A stretch of DNA of 64,000 nt. Origin: Virgibacillus salexigens. GTDB lineage: Bacteria; Bacillota; Bacilli; Bacillales; Amphibacillaceae. Made by a program: the position numbers and the translations under genes. The notes beneath the pieces are model-generated. The model had not been told where the DNA came from. It worked only from the letters and a program-made list of their open reading frames with translations, and did not search any database. Shown piece after piece: positions 62,066 through 64,000 of the stretch; position 1 is the stretch's first letter; each line of letters starts with the position of its first letter. The DNA is taken from positions 1 to 64,000 of the forward strand of contig NZ_BNEO01000007.1 of NCBI RefSeq assembly GCF_014905415.1. The letters are read 5' to 3'.

Positions 62066-62455
62066 ATGTTTCATTATACAGTTGAAACGGAAAAATCAAT
62101 GGAGAAAGCGATTCATGCACTGGAGGAAAACCTAAAGGAAGAAAAATTCGGTGTGCTTTGGCAATTTGATGTTAAAGAAACGTTAAACAATAAAGGGTTT
62201 GATTTTGAACAAGCCTATCAGGTTTTGGAAGTTTGTAATCCAAAAGAGGCGAATAATGTATTATCTCAAAATCAGCTTATAGGTTATTTTCTCCCATGTA
62301 AAATGGTTGTGTACCAGGATATTGAAACAAACAAGGTTAAAATCGGCATGCCAAAGCCAACAGCATTAATTGAAATGGTTCATGATGCTTCATTACAAAA
62401 GTTTGCAGCTGATATAGAGGAACGACTGATTGTTTGTATAGATAAGACAAAATAA
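62066..62455 (+). CDS. DUF302-domain protein
   Basis: About 129 residues from ATG 62066 (TTG 62054 is possible but lies too near the AAAAGGGAG site). The DUF302 pattern is visible: KFGVLWQFDVKETLNNKGF, VLEVCNPKEANNVL and GYFLPCKMVVYQD. The two conserved Cys are in LEVCNP and FLPCKM. The function of DUF302 is unknown; these proteins often lie beside sulfur- and redox-related genes, consistent with its place between a rhodanese and CstR. Confidence 0.82.
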   Translation: MFHYTVETEKSMEKAIHALEENLKEEKFGVLWQFDVKETLNNKGFDFEQAYQVLEVCNPKEANNVLSQNQLIGYFLPCKMVVYQDIETNKVKIGMPKPTALIEMVHDASLQKFAADIEERLIVCIDKTK

Positions 62456-62485
62456 TATCTAATTACGAAAAAATTTCATCTTTTT

Positions 62486-62516
62486 TTGTGAATTTTAATA
62501 CCCCATCATGTATAAT
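62486..62516 (+). promoter_or_regulatory. cstR promoter with partial operator
   Basis: TATAAT at 62511-62516 with TTGTGA at 62486-62491 (19-nt spacer). Between them ATACCC-CATC-ATGTAT (62498-62513) keeps the left half of the CstR-like operator but only part of the right half. This suggests weaker autoregulation. Confidence 0.55.
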
Positions 62517-62597
62517 AGTGTAAAGGAAATGAATGTATAAAACTGGTTTATGTACAATACAAATACCAGATTCAATAGAGAAAAGGGGTGCCGTCCA

Positions 62598-62858
62598 ATG
62601 GATTATGATGATCAGATGAAAAATCGAATGAAACGTATTGAAGGTCAAGTCAGGGGATTATTGAAAGCAATGGATGAAGGGAAAGAATGTCGTGATGTAG
62701 TGAACCAGATGACTGCTGCCAGAAATGCGCTTGACCGTACAGCAGCATTGGTTGTTAGCAGAAATCTGGAAGCGTGCATTCGTGAGGCGAAGGACTCCGG
62801 TGAAAGTTCGGAAGATCTTATTAAGGAAGCAGTAAACCTGCTTGTGAAAAGTCGGTAA
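62598..62858 (+). CDS. cstR: CstR-type persulfide-sensing repressor (CsoR family)
   Basis: 86 residues from ATG 62598, behind AAAGGGG. All-helical CsoR/RcnR fold beginning MKNRMKRIEGQVRGLLKAMD. Cys31 and Cys60 occupy the two conserved thiol positions of staphylococcal CstR. The CsoR copper-ligand His position, four before the second Cys, is Asn56, arguing against copper sensing. In CstR, polysulfides link the two Cys and release DNA. It lies at the end of the cluster with its own promoter. The in-frame extension to 62550 is not needed. Confidence 0.9.
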   Translation: MDYDDQMKNRMKRIEGQVRGLLKAMDEGKECRDVVNQMTAARNALDRTAALVVSRNLEACIREAKDSGESSEDLIKEAVNLLVKSR

Positions 62859-62894
62859 TTCTCCTGCAGATGTGTTGAGGGGAAGGAGATAACA

Positions 62895-63360
62895 ATGACT
62901 GATAAACGCTTTAACCTAGAAAGAAAGAGCAGATAAGCTTATGAGTGTCGATCGCAGAAAAAACCACCGGAGGAAAATAATCCGGTATTTGGAATTAGAT
63001 AAAAATGACACGGTTGGCGACCTTGGTAGCAGACACTGGGTTTTTCACGATTCCCATGGCTAAACAGGTACAGGAAGTTTTTGCGGTGGATATTGAACCG
63101 AAAATGCTAAGGATGTTGAAGGAAAATGCGGCGAAAGTGCAACTTGAAAACATTCACTATGTTGAAAGTGATCTGGGCCATATCCGGCTGGATTGTTGTT
63201 CATCATTGAGTGGGAAGCCGTTAAAACGGGTTCTGATCCGCCGCTTGATCACCGAATTCCTTCCAATGACATGGAGAATTCATTGTAAAATAACTGTTTC
63301 AAACCTGAACTTGATTCATTTGAATCCGGAAAATTACGCATTCAAGGCTGTATTGAAATA
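62895..63360 (+). pseudogene. Frameshifted SAM-dependent methyltransferase
   Basis: GGAAGGAGA precedes ATG 62895. Pieces in successive frames join into one class I methyltransferase: MTDKRFNLERK, shift, ADKLMSVDRRKNHRRKIIRYLEL then GDLG, shift, ADTGFFTIPMAKQ and VFAVDIEPKMLRMLKENAAK, HYVESDLGHIRLD. After an apparent deletion comes EWEAVKTGSDPPLDHRI, which resembles the C-terminal part of UbiE-like methyltransferases. At least three lesions, so the gene is dead. It follows cstR by 36 nt. Confidence 0.82.
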
Positions 63361-63608
63361 ATAATCTGATAGGCAACAAGTGTTTTATTTTAGATATATG
63401 CTTGTTCCGTTAACGGGCGCGATTGTTTAACAACAAAAGGAGGAAAATGGTCAAACCTTTTTATAAAAATTGTATATCATTTCACAAAGAGAGAATCCAT
63501 TTTGATCAATCCTTTTTTCAAAATGGATTCGTCTTGATTAGGGTATTATCCGGGCTTGTCATGCCTTTCTGTTCAAACTTTGTTTTAAAGCTACAAAAAG
63601 CAGCTTTC
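63361..63608. other. Gap with a perfect 13-bp inverted repeat
   Basis: Between the dead methyltransferase and the recombinase there is no supported gene. A short plus-strand frame (63447-63614, MVKPFYKNC...) has AAAAGGAGG only 3 nt before its ATG and looks spurious. A perfect inverted repeat, GAATCCATTTTGA (63493-63505) with TCAAAATGGATTC (63518-63530), 12-nt loop, lies about 80 nt beyond the recombinase stop. It could be an element-end or recombination site, or a T-less terminator. Confidence 0.5.
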
Positions 63609-64000
63609 TTATAGCCTGTCAATTGCCATAAGAAGCTGCTTGATATCTTTATGCGTATAAACTTTATCAGTGATATCTTTAGCTGCGTGACCCATGATCC
63701 GTTTGATTGATAGTTTATTTGCATCAGCATTATCCATAAGGGTTGCGAAGGTATGTCTGCAATCGTGTGGTCTATGATTTAATTCTAGTTGCTGCATAAT
63801 CTTTTTAAACTTCTCGTGATAATAAACATAATAACTCAACTTACTACCCTCAAAGTTTGTAATCAGATATTCATTATTAGGATCCATACGATTTTCAATT
63901 AATTTATGGATTTTTTTATGAATTGGTATGACCCTATTCGTCCCAGCTTCCGTTTTGAAGCCACCCCGAAAATACCTTTCATCTAATTGAATACTTTTAT
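63609..64000 (-). CDS. Tyrosine recombinase/integrase, C-terminal part
   Basis: The gene reads on the minus strand and its 5' part lies beyond the right edge; at least 130 residues are visible, without a stop, up to 64000. The catalytic domain of phage/ICE integrases is clear: GGFKTEAGTNRVIPIHKKI, then HDCRHTFATLMDNA (the HxxR box), IKRIMGHAAKDITDKVYTHKD with the box II His and the Tyr nucleophile. It ends with the stop at 63609-63611. Its orientation toward the accessory region suggests it belongs to an integrated element. Confidence 0.9.
   Translation of the reverse strand, partial: KSIQLDERYFRGGFKTEAGTNRVIPIHKKIHKLIENRMDPNNEYLITNFEGSKLSYYVYYHEKFKKIMQQLELNHRPHDCRHTFATLMDNADANKLSIKRIMGHAAKDITDKVYTHKDIKQLLMAIDRL

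Noticed and set aside
63005-63361. Intact methyltransferase gene
   Set aside because: The family-conserved N-terminal part is in other frames upstream and the C-terminal half diverges after an apparent deletion, so it is a pseudogene.
63423-63614. 63-codon plus-strand frame between the dead methyltransferase and integrase
   Set aside because: It runs through a perfect inverted repeat and has a mis-spaced ribosome site; the composition is not convincing.

Overview
The window is a piece of a low-GC, Gram-positive Bacillaceae chromosome. Gene order and protein sequences closely follow the Bacillus subtilis region from the end of an rRNA operon to rpsI. Low GC, many UUG starts and the divergence from B. 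subtilis suggest an Oceanobacillus, Virgibacillus or Lentibacillus type organism; that genus-level guess is inference. Almost every gene is on the plus strand.

Layout. (1) 1-1020: a 5S rRNA with its terminator and an MgtC/SapB-type membrane protein. (2) 1092-8801: the ctsR-mcsA-mcsB-clpC stress operon with a CtsR operator, then radA and yacL. The usual Bacillus neighbours disA (after radA) and ispD-ispF (before gltX) are absent. (3) 8953-15232: gltX, a cysteine T-box with cysE-cysS-mrnC-rlmB-rae1, then sigH. (4) 15305-27572: rpmG-secE-nusG, rplK-rplA, the L10 leader with rplJ-rplL, ybxB and rpoB-rpoC. (5) 27753-32493: rplGB, rpsL, rpsG, fusA, tuf. (6) 32761-47412: the S10-spc-alpha superoperon from rpsJ to rplQ. 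It includes secY, adk, a KOW-domain protein, infA and the short gene rpmJ; map is missing between adk and infA. (7) 47593-51872: the ECF transporter energizing module ecfA1-ecfA2-ecfT, truA, and rplM-rpsI behind an L13-type leader.

Region 8, from about 51922 to the end, is accessory DNA lying just downstream of the rpsI terminator. It starts with decayed, mostly non-coding sequence. An MMPL/RND exporter follows, split in two by one in-frame stop codon, with a TetR regulator and a matching inverted repeat over the exporter promoter. A cupin protein and a broken TlpA/ResA-like thioredoxin come next. Then there is a complete persulfide/thiosulfate-handling cluster of the CstR (yrkD-yrkJ like) type: DsrE2, rhodanese, TusA-rhodanese, a second DsrE, rhodanese-persulfide dioxygenase, TusA, a TauE/TSUP exporter, a membrane-anchored rhodanese, a DUF302 protein and a CstR repressor with Cys31 and Cys60. 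A strong promoter with a CstR-like operator in its spacer lies inside the 3' end of the broken thioredoxin gene. The window ends in a frameshifted methyltransferase and, on the minus strand, the C-terminal half of a tyrosine recombinase, which suggests an integrated element next to rpsI.

How it works together. The first 50 kb is the core transcription and translation machinery, with control elements visible in its gaps: CtsR box, Cys T-box, L10 and L13 leaders, and terminators upstream of nusG, rplA and rpoB. The last 12 kb is a detoxification module. Its probable logic is that CstR senses per/polysulfides; TusA, rhodanese and DsrE proteins carry and transfer sulfane sulfur; the dioxygenase oxidises it to sulfite; and TauE exports the product. 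No sulfide:quinone oxidoreductase is in view.
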